From NCBI GenBank assembly GCA_947311845.1, contig CAMZMU010000040.1, positions 61,563,901 through 61,627,900 on the forward strand: a stretch of DNA of 64,000 nt, read 5' to 3'. The DNA comes from Poa pratensis (taxonomy: Eukaryota; Streptophyta; Magnoliopsida; Poales; Poaceae). A program made the translations under genes and the position numbers. The notes beneath the pieces are model-generated. The model was not told the DNA's origin and did not search any database. It was given only the letters and a program-made list of their open reading frames with translations. Of the stretch, positions 1-11,145 are shown piece by piece (positions within the stretch are counted from its first letter, which is position 1; every line of letters begins with the position of its first letter).

Positions 1-359
1 CCACTAGCCCAACCCTAATGGCCGGCCGTGGCCTATGATCGTGCGGGGAGGTGCACCAAATAATGTGACACGAGGGGAATCGAAAGGGGAACAGGTAGTT
101 CCTTCTTCCTTGCTCCTTGCTGCATGGGAGGAAAGTCCACACGTGTCTAGTCGCAGGAACCTAACTCTCCGCCGCCCACGAATTAATGGCCCTGTTCACG
201 CGTCTGTCTATTTTTTTTAACAGTGCATCATCCGTCGTATCAGCATGTCTATGCTTCCTGTGAATTCACGATGGATTCTTTCTCACGGCATGCATACTCA
301 TGACTCGTCTGTCATTTCAATATCGTACGTGGAAAAGAAAATATGCTTTCTTCTGGAAG
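1..359. other. intergenic, nothing recognised
   Basis: No gene, RNA or repeat structure is supported here. The short open frames have no recognisable domain and no context. Confidence 0.5.
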
Positions 360-361
360 TA

Positions 362-511
362 CTCCTTCCCATGTTTTTGATATTTCGATGTGAACTATAT
401 ATATAGAGCAAAATGAGTGAATATACCTATCAAAATACGTCTATGCACGTCTATATACATACATATGATTCCAAAAAAGCAAAAACATTTTATAATAAGG
501 AACGGAGGGAG
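362..511. mobile_element. Stowaway MITE (Thalos-like)
   Basis: A 150-bp element starts CTCCTTCCC and ends GGAACGGAGGGAG, as inverted repeats flanked by TA on both sides (360-361 and 512-513). The interior has the GAGCAAAATGAGTGAAT stretch typical of Thalos-type Stowaway MITEs of cereals. It is non-coding and would have been mobilised by a Tc1/mariner-type transposase. Confidence 0.85.
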
Positions 512-888
512 TAATTAACATGCATGCCACGCTCGGACACTCGCCGTGGGTAACTAAGGACGACATGCACTAGTACCTACGTACGTGATACCAAAATGTT
601 GTCATGCATGTAGACATATATGAGCACGCACCAAAACTGTAGCTCCCTCACTGCGGACAAGGAGAACCTCTTGAGATACAAATATATTGTACTTATTACC
701 CTTTCCATCAGTTCGGAATTTTGAAATAGTTGGTCAGTGCAGCAATTGTATAGAACCAACCGGTAGGAGGGTAGTGGTACCATCAGAGTTCAAACTGTAA
801 ATTTGATACATGTGTGTCTCATAAAATGTGGAATATTTCTCAGTTGTAAGAGACGTTCTAGTCTGGGACGAAGCTATATAAGGGATTA
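512..888. other. intergenic, nothing recognised; ends with CACTA target TTA
   Basis: No supported gene. The last three bases (TTA, 886-888) are the left target-site duplication of the CACTA element. Confidence 0.5.
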
Positions 889-1431
889 CACTACGGGAAA
901 CCGTCAAAACGCCGACGGCGGGCCACCGTCGGCGTATCGGCGTCGGCGTAGGACGCTGTCGGCGTACGAAAACTGCCGTCGGCGTATCCGTCGCCGGCGA
1001 CGCAGCAGTGGGACCCACAAAACGGACGTCGAACGTCTCCGTCTGCTCCACCTATACGCCGACGGCAGTGTCGTCGGCATAGGATGCCACGTGTGCTGAT
1101 CTGGTGCGTCTGGGAGGAGTCGTACGCCGACGGCAATGCCGTCGGTGTAGGGATGACCATATGGGCATCCAGCGTCGACGTGGCGCCATCCTGTGCGTCC
1201 CCACAGCTCCTACGCCGACGGCACCATATTTTCAGTTTCTGAAACTTTTTGCTGCTGGTTTCTGGCGCATTTTAAATACAATTAAAATTGCACAAATTAT
1301 AAAACATCACAGAAACATCAAATAAAACATCACATACATATCCAAATGACACAAACATGATTCAAATTCATCCAAACTCAAAAATGACATAAACATAGTT
1401 CAAATTCACACACGCTACACCCGAACACATC

Positions 1432-3978
1432 CTACACCTCCCGAGAGCCCGAGGTATCCATTTCTGACAGCGTGAGAATAGGCGACCGACCGCGTGGGCC
1501 AGTCGAACCACACAAGGAATCCGGCGAGGCACGGGACGGTGTGGTCTCACGCGACGAACTAGGCGAGGCACCACCAGTGCCATGCTCCACGAGCGCGCGC
1601 GTCGAAGTCGGCGAGGCGGAAGCACGACCAAAGGGTGCAGTCCTCGAGTATTCCGATCCCTACATGTTTTGAGTCCAAGTTAGCAACTTGGAAAGCACAG
1701 CATGGCGGTAACAACTTGTTTGGCAAATAACTTACCGGAGTCGCTGGCTTGTATGTGCGAGCGACCGACTCCCTCGTTGGGCCGACGGGCATGATCCCCG
1801 GCCTAGGTGGACGCGTAGGCAGCTGCGACCGCTCTCCAGTGGCATGAAACTTCTCGTCAGCCTACAAGATAGTTTAGATGTCAGGAGTTGTAGAAAAAGA
1901 AGGTTCAAACTGAGGAAATGGGACTTGTCATATTTTGCAAATATAAAAGTTGAAACTTACAGCATCCCTCAACTCTGCCCACTCCTCATACTCCTGGCTC
2001 TTCTGTACCCACAACTGATACTCTCTCTCATAGCTCACGTAAGCGGCATCGAAGGCCGCCTCGAAATCAGCCTACAGTTTTAAAAGGGAACGCATCTCGT
2101 CAACTTAGCCACTTAGCTAGGAACGAATGTCGGAAAGAGAATGAAATTGAGAAAAACTTACATCGGGGCGAGCTCGGGAAGGCCGACGAGGCAGGACGGG
2201 AGGGTCGTCGGCGGTGAGGGTAGCCTTGACACGCGAGAGGCCCAACTCAGGAGTACGCGTGAGTACCGCACTAAGCATGAGAGGACGGCCATGCTCCCAA
2301 CCGTTCCCGGCAAGGACCACCGCTCTCTCGTCGATGTCATGCTCAAGAGGGTTGTCCACCTCCGGATTTATACCCTTGAACGTCTCGACGTATGCCTTTA
2401 GCCCCTCCTTGGCAGTGCCGAAGTAATCGGGCTGCGAGGGCTGAGGCTCAGAAAAATTGGGCTTCTTCATCTTCATCCTCTCCCATGCTTGCATGTCCGA
2501 AAGAGGCTCCCCGAAATCGGCCTCCTGCAATGCCAAAGAAGTGTCATGCGTATCAAGTAGGAACATGAGGGGAAATAAATGAAGATTGTTTCATGTATAT
2601 ATATACCAGCTTTGCCTTGAAGCGATCATGGTTGCGGGCACCCGCACGATGTGTCCCCCCGCTCCCGCGGTTTAACTTGTTTCGCTCGCTCAAGGCCTTG
2701 AACGCGGGGTCCTCCCCAGCCCACCTAGACACCAACGCCCTCCACGCGTCATCCTTGCCATAGGCCCATGAGGGCTTAAACTGAAAAAACAATACTCATG
2801 TGAAGAACGGATAATGCAATTGCAACTTAGCAGCAACATGTAATCTCATTAACAATCTACTTACCGCCATGTAGTCATCTACGGTCACCTCAAGTGGGTT
2901 CTCCACAATCGCATGCTTCACCGCCGTCTTGCCTAACGTCTCAGTACTGAAATGATTGATCATGGTATGCTTTGCATTGTAGAACTGCTGTCGTGTCAAC
3001 TTCCTACAAGCCCCCTCCAAAGTCTTGTCCGCATCGCCCCGCTGCTCAGGAAGTACCCTATAGAACTTCTTTAATCATGCACAAAAAACAAATTGTGAGA
3101 GCATGGTGGGGACATCAAGTATGAACGAAATTCGAAAAGTTCAACTTACCCAAAACTTGTTGATCACGGCGTCAGAACATTTCCCGCCGCTCGCGTAATT
3201 GGCGGCCTGATAGTCTACCCAATGGGTGGCTAGCTTCGTCGCGCCGTTGGGGACGGTACTGTACAAGCCCGGCCAAAACTTCCTAATCAAAGCTCCAATC
3301 AGGGTGTTAGGCACACGGGCTCCCGCAAGATGTATCCAGTTGCTGCACAATAATTAAACATTAGTACATGTCAAATTATCCTGACCACAATGAAGTTACC
3401 ATGTTCAAAATTAGTATATATAGTCACTTACTCTCTCCCATTAGGCGTAATGAGGATCTTCTCCTCCTCGGTAGCAGGTTCCTTGTCCTCATCAGGGACC
3501 TGGGATTCCCCTCGAATCCTTGGCTTCTTCGGCAGCGCGGAGGGCCCCGCCTCCAAGTCCGTGGAGGGGCCCGCCCCCACGTCCGTGGAGGGGCCCGTCT
3601 CCTCCGAACCCTCGTCGACAGAAGCAGAGGGTATGTCCGAAGACACGTCGCCCCCAAATCGCCCTCGTCCTCCCTCACCTCGCCCTCGTCCTACACCTCG
3701 CCCTCGTCCTCGTCCTGCACCTCGTCCCCTCGGAGGAACTGGAGCATCGGCACCTCCCCCTCCTCCAGCATCTCCACCCTCACCTGCATTGAGAAAGGGT
3801 GAACAATTAAGCATAAAGACATGAACAAATTAATAATTGCATCACCTCTACTCTCACCACTGTCAGACAGGTAACGCGGGTTCGGAATAGGTTCTCTTCC
3901 ACTTTTAGTAACTTTCTTCTGCCGCATCTTCTTCAGCAAGGAGGCCGATGATTCCTTGCCTTGGCTCATCTTGGTCAA
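1432..3978 (-). CDS. Ptta/En/Spm-type plant transposon protein, 9 exons
   Basis: Nine exons can be joined with GT-AG introns: 3858-3978, 3432-3783, 3150-3342, 2865-3068, 2607-2780, 2162-2524, 1961-2071, 1736-1861, 1432-1659. They total 1872 nt, giving an intact frame of about 623 aa. The N-terminus is basic (KKMRQKK), followed by a Gly/Arg-rich and acidic segment (exon 2). The family core follows: a GALIRKFWPGLYS block, then THWVDYQ, NKFW and an RRxxKLTRQQFYN-like stretch (exons 3-4), then SWAYGKDDAWRALVSRW and GGTHRAGARNHDRF (exon 5), and QPDYFGTAKEGLKAY (exon 6). Exon 7 looks helical and the last exon is Ser/Thr/Pro-rich. These blocks match the plant transposase Ptta/En/Spm family (Pfam Transposase_24), the accessory DNA-binding partner in CACTA elements. 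Start at 3978 is the first Met; a Met three codons later is equally possible. Confidence 0.82.
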
Positions 3979-4559
3979 TCACCTGCATTGAGAAAGGGTA
4001 AACTTTTAAGCATAAAAGACATGATCCAATTATGAAGCATGAAGACGTAATGCAATTAATAAGCATGTTAAAAGACATGATCCAATTAAGAACAAATTTT
4101 TATCACTTAGATACGTTAAATGATTTCCACCAAGCTTAGTACTAAATTGGTGATCTTACAAAGTGGCTACCTAACATAGTAGATTTTTTAAAGCTCCATA
4201 GTAGTTCCATAGTAGTTTCTAAAGCTAGATATTTTTTCATAGTAGTTTCTAAAGCTAGATATTTTTCTAAAGCTAGATATTTTTCTAACATTCCTGGAGC
4301 CTCCCATTTCCAATTAAGTTCCATAGTAGTTTCTAAAGCTAGATATTTTTTTCACTTTACAAAGTGGCTACCTAACATATTTCTTATACAAGTCTGGGTA
4401 AATTTTTGAGTGCTCGTTTGAAACTGGTGATCTTACCACCTCTTTTTGCAACTCATTAGCACACACAACACACATCAATACAATACACACATTGTATAAT
4501 TACCATCATGAGCTCACACACCCTGACCACAACAAGTTTTGGCATCCATAAGCTCTAAA

Positions 4560-5035
4560 TTAACAAGAGGAAGGAGAAGAGGAAACAATACCAGACGCAC
4601 ACGCGCAGGGCTAGGGTTGTGAGGGAGAGGAGGTGGCTTGTGGAGGCCGGAGGCGAGCGCACGGTGTCGGGGAAGAACTCGGACGTGCGGCGCGTCGGGG
4701 AGGTGGTTTGCCCGTCTGCGGCGTCGAGGAGGAAGAGGAGGTCACGGGGCAGCTGTACGCGCGAAGGGGAGGAAGGAGGCGCGCGGTATCACGCCGGCGA
4801 CGTGCTCTGCGCCTCGGGCTTCATGGCGACGGCGGGTGGCATACGGGGTGGGGCGAGCAGAGGAGCGGCAGCGGCTGCAATCACGAGGTGGGGCGGCGCG
4901 GTGGGTGGCGTACGGGGTGGGGCGGCCGGCGGCGGGGTCGGGGGCGGCCGGCGGCGGGGTCGGGATTTAGGGATTTCGTTTGGGGGATTTGGGATTGTGT
5001 GGCGCGCGAAGCCATTCGGGCCTATTTTGGCTTAG
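4560..5035. other. GC-rich block inside the CACTA element, upstream of its gene
   Basis: The sequence is strongly GC-rich with repeated GGGGCGG/GGCGGCGG runs, including a near-exact local repeat around 4905-4955. Open frames exist in all three plus frames but have low-complexity Arg/Gly composition and no domain, so they are read as a composition effect. It sits 5' of the minus-strand gene and may hold its promoter. Confidence 0.4.
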
Positions 5036-5044
5036 CCATTCAGG

Positions 5045-5480
5045 CCTACGCCGACGGCAAAGCCGTCGGCGTATGGTTTTGCTTTTTTTTTTCCCAAAGA
5101 AATCACTTATCTTTTAATTTTTTTTTTCAATTCTTCTATTATTTTCTATTTTTTCATTATCAGGGTTTTCTGATTAATGCAACTGAATCTGCATTGCTAC
5201 ATGAATAATAAATAAAAAGTGTAATCATCTGACCGGCAAATCGGCAAAGTTGTCGGCGTATGGTTTTGCTTAATTTTTTTTTCAAAGAAATCACTTATTC
5301 TTTTAAAAAAATTCAATTCTTCTATTATTTTCTATTTTTTCATTATCAGGGTTTTCTGATTAATGCAACTGAATCTGCATTGCTACATGAATAATAAATA
5401 AAAAGGGTTTTCTGATTAATGCAACTGAATCTGCGTTGCCTACCTTCTCCAGTGGCCACTCTGACCGGCAAATCGGCAAA
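5045..5480. repeat. AT-rich tandem duplication with internal CGCCGACGGC copies
   Basis: Two copies of a roughly 200-bp AT-rich segment (about 5070-5215 and 5262-5405) share ATTTTCTATTTTTTCATTATC and the following TGATTAATGCAACTGAATC stretch, and a third partial copy starts at 5406. Each full copy is preceded by a version of the subterminal motif: a palindromic pair CGCCGACGGC...GCCGTCGGCG at 5048-5073 and a degraded one near 5250. This places the end-type motif in the middle of the element. Confidence 0.6.
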
Positions 5481-5741
5481 TCATCGCGTGGTCGTGAGAC
5501 GGCAGATCGGCCTTCGATCCACGGAGCGGCAAGACGTCTCTGATGATTTGCAACTGTCGGAACAAGTGTTGAGAATGTTGCTAATCATCAGAGATTCTTG
5601 CCGCTGCTTGGATCCGACCGAGGGAACGGTGGCTCGTGAGTGCCTGCATATCAAATCCTCGTCATACACCCGAATGTTTTGTGTTTGAGCGCCACTTCGA
5701 TCCAAGCAGCGGTAAGACGTCTCTGATGGTCTACAACCGTC

Positions 5742-5808
5742 CGGCAAGACGTCTCTGATGATCTGCAACCGTTTGGAACGGTCGCAGGTCATCAGAGACG
5801 TCTTGCCG
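5742..5808. repeat. near-perfect 67-nt hairpin
   Basis: The arm starting CGGCAAGACGTCTCTGATGA (5742) pairs with the arm ending TCATCAGAGACGTCTTGCCG (5808), with a small loop near 5772-5778. Further partial copies of GACGTCTCTGATG lie at about 5531 and 5717, so the hairpin is the densest part of a foldback cluster (5520-5810). Confidence 0.75.
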
Positions 5809-5924
5809 CTGGTTGCCCAAAGATGCCTCTCCGAGTGACGCTGGAATGTTTTGTGTGAGTGAGTAACCTGTCTGAGGAGGTGGGCTATATATAGGGTCGC
5901 ATGGCTTACGAAGTGGTCGTGATA

Positions 5925-6688
5925 GTGCTGATCCGACGGCTCAGAAGCGCTCAAAAGAAACACACCGCTGATCCAACGGCTCACAAGCGCTGGAAGGAAG
6001 CACACGATCCGTGTGCTTCTTCCTGATTGGGCGTACTACAGCTCACAAGCCCTGAAAAGAAACACACACCGCTGATCCAACGGTTCCCAAGCGCTCGAAA
6101 GAATCACACCGCTGATCCAACGGCTCACAAGCGCTGGAAGGAAGCACACGATCCGTGTGCTTCTTCCTGATTGGGCGTACTACAGCTCACAAGCCCTGAA
6201 AAGAAACACACACCGCTGATCCAACGGTTCCCAAGCGCTCGAAAGAAACACACCGCTGATCCAACGGCTCACAAGCGCTGGAAGGAAGCACACGATCCGT
6301 GTGCTTCTTCCTGATTGGGCATACTACAGCTCAGAAGCGCTCAAAAGAAACACACCGCTGATCCAATGGCTCACAAGCGCTGGAAGGAAGCACACGATCC
6401 GTGTGCTTCTTCCTGATTGGGCATACTACAGCTCACAAGCCCTGAAAAGAAACACACACCGCTGATCCAACGGTTCCCAAGCGCTCGAAAGAAACACACC
6501 GCTGATCCAACGGCTCACAAGTGCTGGAAGGAAACACACGATCCGTGTGCTTCTTCCTGATTGGGCATACTACAGCTCACAAGCCCTGAAAAGAAACACA
6601 CACCGCTGATCCAACGGCTCAGAAGCGCTCGAAAGAAACACACCGCTGATCCAACGGCTCACAAGCGCTGGAAGGAAGCACACGATCC
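5925..6688. repeat. tandem array, 144-bp unit (one 102-bp variant), about 5 copies
   Basis: The marker GCTGGAAGGAAG begins at 5989, 6133, 6277, 6379, 6523 and 6667, giving spacings of 144, 144, 102, 144 and 144. Each unit carries a palindrome GAAGCACAC-GATCC-GTGTGCTTC and several copies of CCGCTGATCCAACGGCTC. No coding potential is claimed. Confidence 0.9.
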
Positions 6689-7618
6689 GGAGTAGGATAT
6701 TGCACATTTACAACACACAACACACTTGTATACATATGGTATGGCACAACCTAGTTTTGGTGGGGTTCCGACGCTCCGATGCCCCGCTTCGGCGAAACCC
6801 CGAATCCGCTGGGAAAACCCTAACGTTTTCGTCTACCCCTATAGACGTGCGTCGAAAGGGGGTAGGCCAGTGGACTTTTTTGCTTGGTTGTGTTAGGTTA
6901 GGCCATAGGAAGGTGAGAAACCAAATTCTACCCCAAATCAACACAAGATTCCATCCGGTTCTCCCGAAACGGGAGTTTTCACCTCCAAGTGCAGAAACTC
7001 GCTAGAGAGAAAGTGAAGCCGGTGAAGTCGGTCACACCCCGGAGTAGGATATTGCACATTTACAACACACAACACACTTGTATACATATGGTATGGCACA
7101 ACCTAGGTTTTGGTGGGGTTCCGACGCTCCGATGCCCCGCTTCGGCGAAACCCCGAATCCGCTGGGAAAACCCTAACGTTTTCGTCTACCCCCATAGACG
7201 TGCGTCGAAAGGGGGTAGGAAAGTGGAATTTTTTGCTTGATTATGTTAGGTTAGGCCATAGAAAGGTGAGAAACCAAAGTCTACCCCAAATCAACACAAG
7301 ATTCCATCCGGTTCTCCCGAAACGGGAGTTTTCACCTCTAAGTGCATAAACTCACTAGAGAGAAAGTGAAGCCGGTGAAGCCGGTCACACCCCGGAGTAG
7401 GATATTGCACATTTACAACACACAACACACTTGTATACATATGGTATGGCACAACCTAGGTTCTGGTGGGGTTCCGACGCTCCGGGGCCCCGCTTCGGCG
7501 AAACCCCGAATCCGCTGGGAAAACCCTAACGTTTTCGTCTACCCCCATAGACGTGCGTCGAAAGGGGTAGGCCAGTGGACTTTTTTGCTTGGTTGTGTTA
7601 GGTTAGGCCATAGGAAGG
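6689..7618. repeat. tandem array, 352-353-bp unit, 2.6 copies
   Basis: GGAGTAGGATATTGCACATT starts at 6689, 7041 and 7394. The third copy is cut off near 7618 at GGCCATAGGAAGGTA. Units differ by a few substitutions and single-base indels. The array directly abuts the 144-bp array. Confidence 0.9.
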
Positions 7619-8117
7619 TATTTTACATGTGTTGTTTTTATTTATTTTACATGTATATGTTGTAGGGTTGGGTTCCGGGAAACTCGAACCGTTATTTTAC
7701 GGGGGTGGGATACTGAAATTGGGAGGGAAATTATAGGTCCAATATATATATAAATTATAACTACATTAAATATTATATAGATAAATAAATAAATAAATAT
7801 TATATAGAGAAATAAATAAAAAAAGTTTCATCTATACGCCGAAGGCCGCCGTCGGCGTTGAAGTACACGTGTACACCGACGGTACGGCCGTCGGTGTATC
7901 AACGCCGCTGGACGTTCCGTCACGGCGTCCTTTTGTACGCCGACGGCACGGTTTACGCCGACGGCTGCCGTCGGCCTTACCTGGATACGCCGACGACGCT
8001 TCGTACGCCGACGGCTGTGTGGCCGGCTGCCCTACCTCGCGCTGTACGCCGACGGCCCCGACATTTAGCCGTCGGCGTACAGTACGGCCGTCGGCGTAGT
8101 GTGGCTTTCCCGTAGTG
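7619..8117. repeat. right subterminal region of the CACTA element
   Basis: After an AT-rich stretch with TATATA and ATAAATA runs (7740-7825), the region 7838-8100 is packed with GCCGACGGC/GCCGTCGGC copies in both orientations. It ends in the terminal inverted repeat. Confidence 0.75.
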
Positions 8118-8120
8118 TTA

Positions 8121-8703
8121 GGCCGTTGGGTTCATCTCATTGTAATGGTGCCATCTTCTAAATTTGAGCAGGATTTGCATAAAGTTATTGGATCCCAACA
8201 CTTACACAACAGCTCTGCCACCGGCTCCGTCTCCACGTCTGCGTTATAATGTGTTTCGCGAAAAAATAACTACATGGACACACGTAGTGGCGTACCTAGT
8301 GTAAATGTGCAACAAGGGTGATTAAGCACATGCATGGCGTACATGACAATGCATGCAGGAATCTCTCTCGCATACGTACGTACAGACGTGTAGTACGTAC
8401 GTACTACTCCACTTGCGCGAGTGTACGGGAAAAAAACAAAACGCAACAGGACAGTACACATGCATGCCCTTACGACAGCATATCTAACTAATTAAACAAC
8501 GTGTTCAAGCTAACTGATTCGATAATAACCATAAAAAGTCAAGAGAGCAGCCGAGTAAGAGAGAGAGAGTTTTAGACAGAGAAACACACACGGAGAGATA
8601 GTGAGAGAGGAGGCTAGCTGCGGTTCCGGCCCACACAGAAAAGACTTCCAGTTGGCATGCCATGCCGCCATCATCGGCCACCTCCATCTCTAAACCCTCG
8701 CTC
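8121..8703. other. MYB upstream region
   Basis: No gene is seen. The stretch has several CGTACGTAC and GCATGC runs and, nearer the gene, CT/GA-rich tracts; it is the presumed promoter of the MYB gene. Confidence 0.45.
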
Positions 8704-8710
8704 TATAAAA
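8704..8710 (+). promoter_or_regulatory. TATA box of the MYB gene
   Basis: TATAAAA lies 139 bp before the ATG, in a CT-rich context (CTCGC-TATA-ACCCCTCCC), and fits a transcription start near 8735-8745 followed by a CT-rich leader (CTCTCTCTCTCC at about 8761). Confidence 0.65.
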
Positions 8711-8842
8711 ACCCCTCCCAACGAAATCTAAAAAACCAGCTCCTCCCTCCATTGCTACACCTCTCTCTCTCCAAGCTTCTCATCACCGTGACCAGCTAGA
8801 GCTAGCTAGGCAGAGAGCTCGATCGAAGCTAGCTAGTGATTA

Positions 8843-10233
8843 ATGGGGAGATCGCCATGCTGCGACGGGGAGGCCGGCGTGAAGAAGGGCCCGTGGACGC
8901 CGGAGGAGGACAAGCTGCTGGTGGACTACATCCAGGAGAAGGGCCACGGCAGCTGGCGGCGCCTGCCCAAGCTCGCCGGCCTCAACCGCTGCGGCAAGAG
9001 CTGCCGCCTCCGCTGGACCAACTACCTCCGCCCCGACATCAAGCGCGGACGCTTCACCGACGACGAGGAGAAGCTCATCATCCACCTCCACTCCATCCTA
9101 GGCAATAAGTACGTCCGTTTCTTAATTACTTCTCTAGCTAGTTGCTCCTTATGCTGTATCTTCTTCTCCGGCGCCGGCGACTGACGGCTTGATAACTGGT
9201 CCAGGTGGTCTTCGATCGCGACGAAGCTGCCGGGGAGGACGGACAACGAGATCAAGAACTACTGGAACACGCACCTGCGCAAGAAGCTGCTCGGCATGGG
9301 CATCGACCCGGTCACGCACCGCCCACGGACCGACCTCAGCCTGCTCGCCGGGCTCCCCGGCCTCCTCGCCGCCGCCGGTAGTAGCTTCGGTGGTGCCGGC
9401 GCCGGGGGCTCATGGGACATGAACGCTCTCAGGCTCCAGGCCGACGCCGCCAAGTTCCAGCTTCTCCAGGGACTCGTGCGCGCGCTCGCCACGGCCGCCG
9501 CGCCTGCGCCCGCACCCACGGCCGCCGCCAGCATCGACAACCTCATGACACTCCTCGCCGCGAGCGGCAACAGCGGGCAGCACGGAGGAGGCGTTGACCA
9601 GAGCATGCTGCTGCAGCAGTGCCAGTGGGACGGCATGCTCAACCTGCCGGCTCTGACCAGCTCTGCGCCGGCGAGCAGCATGCAGCTCAGCGGGCTGTTC
9701 GACTGTTTTGGCGCCGGGGACGGGCTGAGCTCAACCGAGCTCGGGGGTCACGGCGGAGCGAGCGGGAGCAACGTGACGGACGCGGTGGCCCCGCGCCCTA
9801 TGGTGGCGGTGGACCAGGAGTGTATCAATGCCGCCGCCGGCATATCATGCGAGGAGACGCCAGCGTCGAGCCCGTTCGACGGGCTGGAGAGCCTGAACCT
9901 GATTGATGACATCAACACGGATGGTAGTTGGAAAGATTTGCTAGAGTGAGTACCTGCTCCCTAATCAAGTACAAAAAAGCATGCATGCATGCTAGTCTCT
10001 TTTCCATCCATCCAATGAATTTGACTCATTTTTAATACTTCCCTATGGGTTTTTCCCTTTTCCAATTTGATGATAGTTAAATTACTTAGGCTCATAAGAT
10101 ACAAAGCGTATATGTTAGATTGATTTTTTGTCAAATTAAATTGTGCGAATTTTAACCTTGATTTGGCTAACATGATTAATTCTCTTGTCTTTGGTCCAGG
10201 CAAATGTCATGGCTGAACTCAAATGAGCTGTGA
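8843..10233 (+). CDS. R2R3-MYB transcription factor
   Basis: Exon 1 is 8843-9108. A GT-AG intron of 96 bp (9109-9204) follows at the conserved R3 position, after LGNK and before [20 protein letters not shown]. Exon 2 runs from 9205 and reaches a stop at 9947-9949 (336 aa). Residues about 1-120 form the R2 and R3 repeats, with the regular Trp pattern and MGRSPCC start; the usual first intron in R2 is absent. The motif [13 protein letters not shown] after R3 is shared with the MYB9/39/107 and MYB41/53/92/93/102 groups, several of which control suberin and related cell-wall genes, so that role is only suggested. The C-terminus is low-complexity Ala/Gly-rich and ends in an acidic, Trp-containing tail (SWKDLLE). 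A strong donor at 9946 and acceptor at 10199 allow a third exon (10200-10233), adding [10 protein letters not shown]. Confidence 0.93.
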
Positions 10234-11140
10234 TGGGTAGGTAGAAGGGAAATGAAGAATACAGAAATAATGCAAAAGGAGAGGGACAATTAATTGTTGG
10301 ATTTGATGCACAGTTTGATCGACATCGAAGATGTGAAGTTTGTTTGTTGATAGGGGAAAAAGGTGGTTTGGTCCACACTTTTAGTCATGTACAAAAAAAG
10401 AACAAAAGGACATACATATGTACACACGTTCACTACAATTAATGTTCATTTTTGTTTACTTAGTTCTTTTGTTGATTCCTCTTTTGGGTTTTATAAGGAG
10501 GGAATATATATGTAATAATAGCTCGTGACATAAATCAAAACACACCTTCTTCTTTCCAGACAGCAAAGTGTATGTGAGTGTGACTATTCATCACCTTTAC
10601 TTCTTCATGAGACACGATATGATTGGTGAGTATGGACTTCCCTTGCGTGTTGAAGCTAAACTCAGGTCGTCACGGTATTGAAATATTGATTTCATCGATG
10701 TTGGTCTTGTGAGTCCAACATTAATCTTCATTGTTAAGTACTTTGAGTTTGCGACAATAATCGTAAGGCTGCTACATAAGACATATTGTAGACCTTCCAT
10801 TTTGCATCAGGGTATATGAAATATATCTGTATTTGTGATCATGAATATATGTTCTAATTAAGAGAAGTTTCCATACTACTTTGTACGTACATATATGTAC
10901 ACTACAGAAAACAATATTAAGAAAAAGAGGGTTTCATGCATACATCCAATATAGCTTCTGTTTCTCTGAGGTCTTCTGAAAACGAGGTTACTTGTTGGAG
11001 GAGAATGGACTAGCTGACACATCACTTGTACTAACCAGGGACACATGCATGCATATATATGATAACATGCAAACGGTATAATACTTAAAAAATGGTTAGT
11101 TGGAGTTGGAGAACGATGGGTACCGTACCGATCTAGTTAG
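10234..11140. other. MYB 3' flank, intergenic
   Basis: Contains the presumed MYB 3' UTR (AATAA-like and T-rich tracts). No other gene or repeat was recognised. Confidence 0.45.
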
Positions 11141-11145
11141 CTTGT

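Larger units (their letters stand above)
889..8117. mobile_element. complete CACTA (En/Spm) DNA transposon
   Basis: The left end reads CACTACGGGAAA (889-900) and the right end TTTCCCGTAGTG (8106-8117), an exact inverted pair. It is flanked by the 3-bp duplication TTA (886-888 and 8118-8120), diagnostic of CACTA elements. Both subterminal zones (about 905-1230 and 7838-8100) are dense in direct and inverted copies of CGCCGACGGC/GCCGTCGGCG, the kind of motif bound by TNPA-type proteins. Inside lie a nine-exon protein gene on the minus strand (1432-3978), a GC-rich block, an AT-rich duplication and two tandem arrays. No TNPD-type catalytic transposase is recognisable, so the 7.2-kb element is probably non-autonomous although its ends are perfect. 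Confidence 0.93.

Noticed and set aside
4619..5208. Long overlapping plus-strand open frames in a GC-rich block
   Set aside because: All three frames are open because stop codons are rare at this composition; products are Arg/Gly-rich without domains, and the block lies upstream of the CACTA gene on the other strand.
5481..6005. 174-codon minus-strand open frame
   Set aside because: It runs through the foldback cluster and the start of a tandem array; no domain, no splice or start context.
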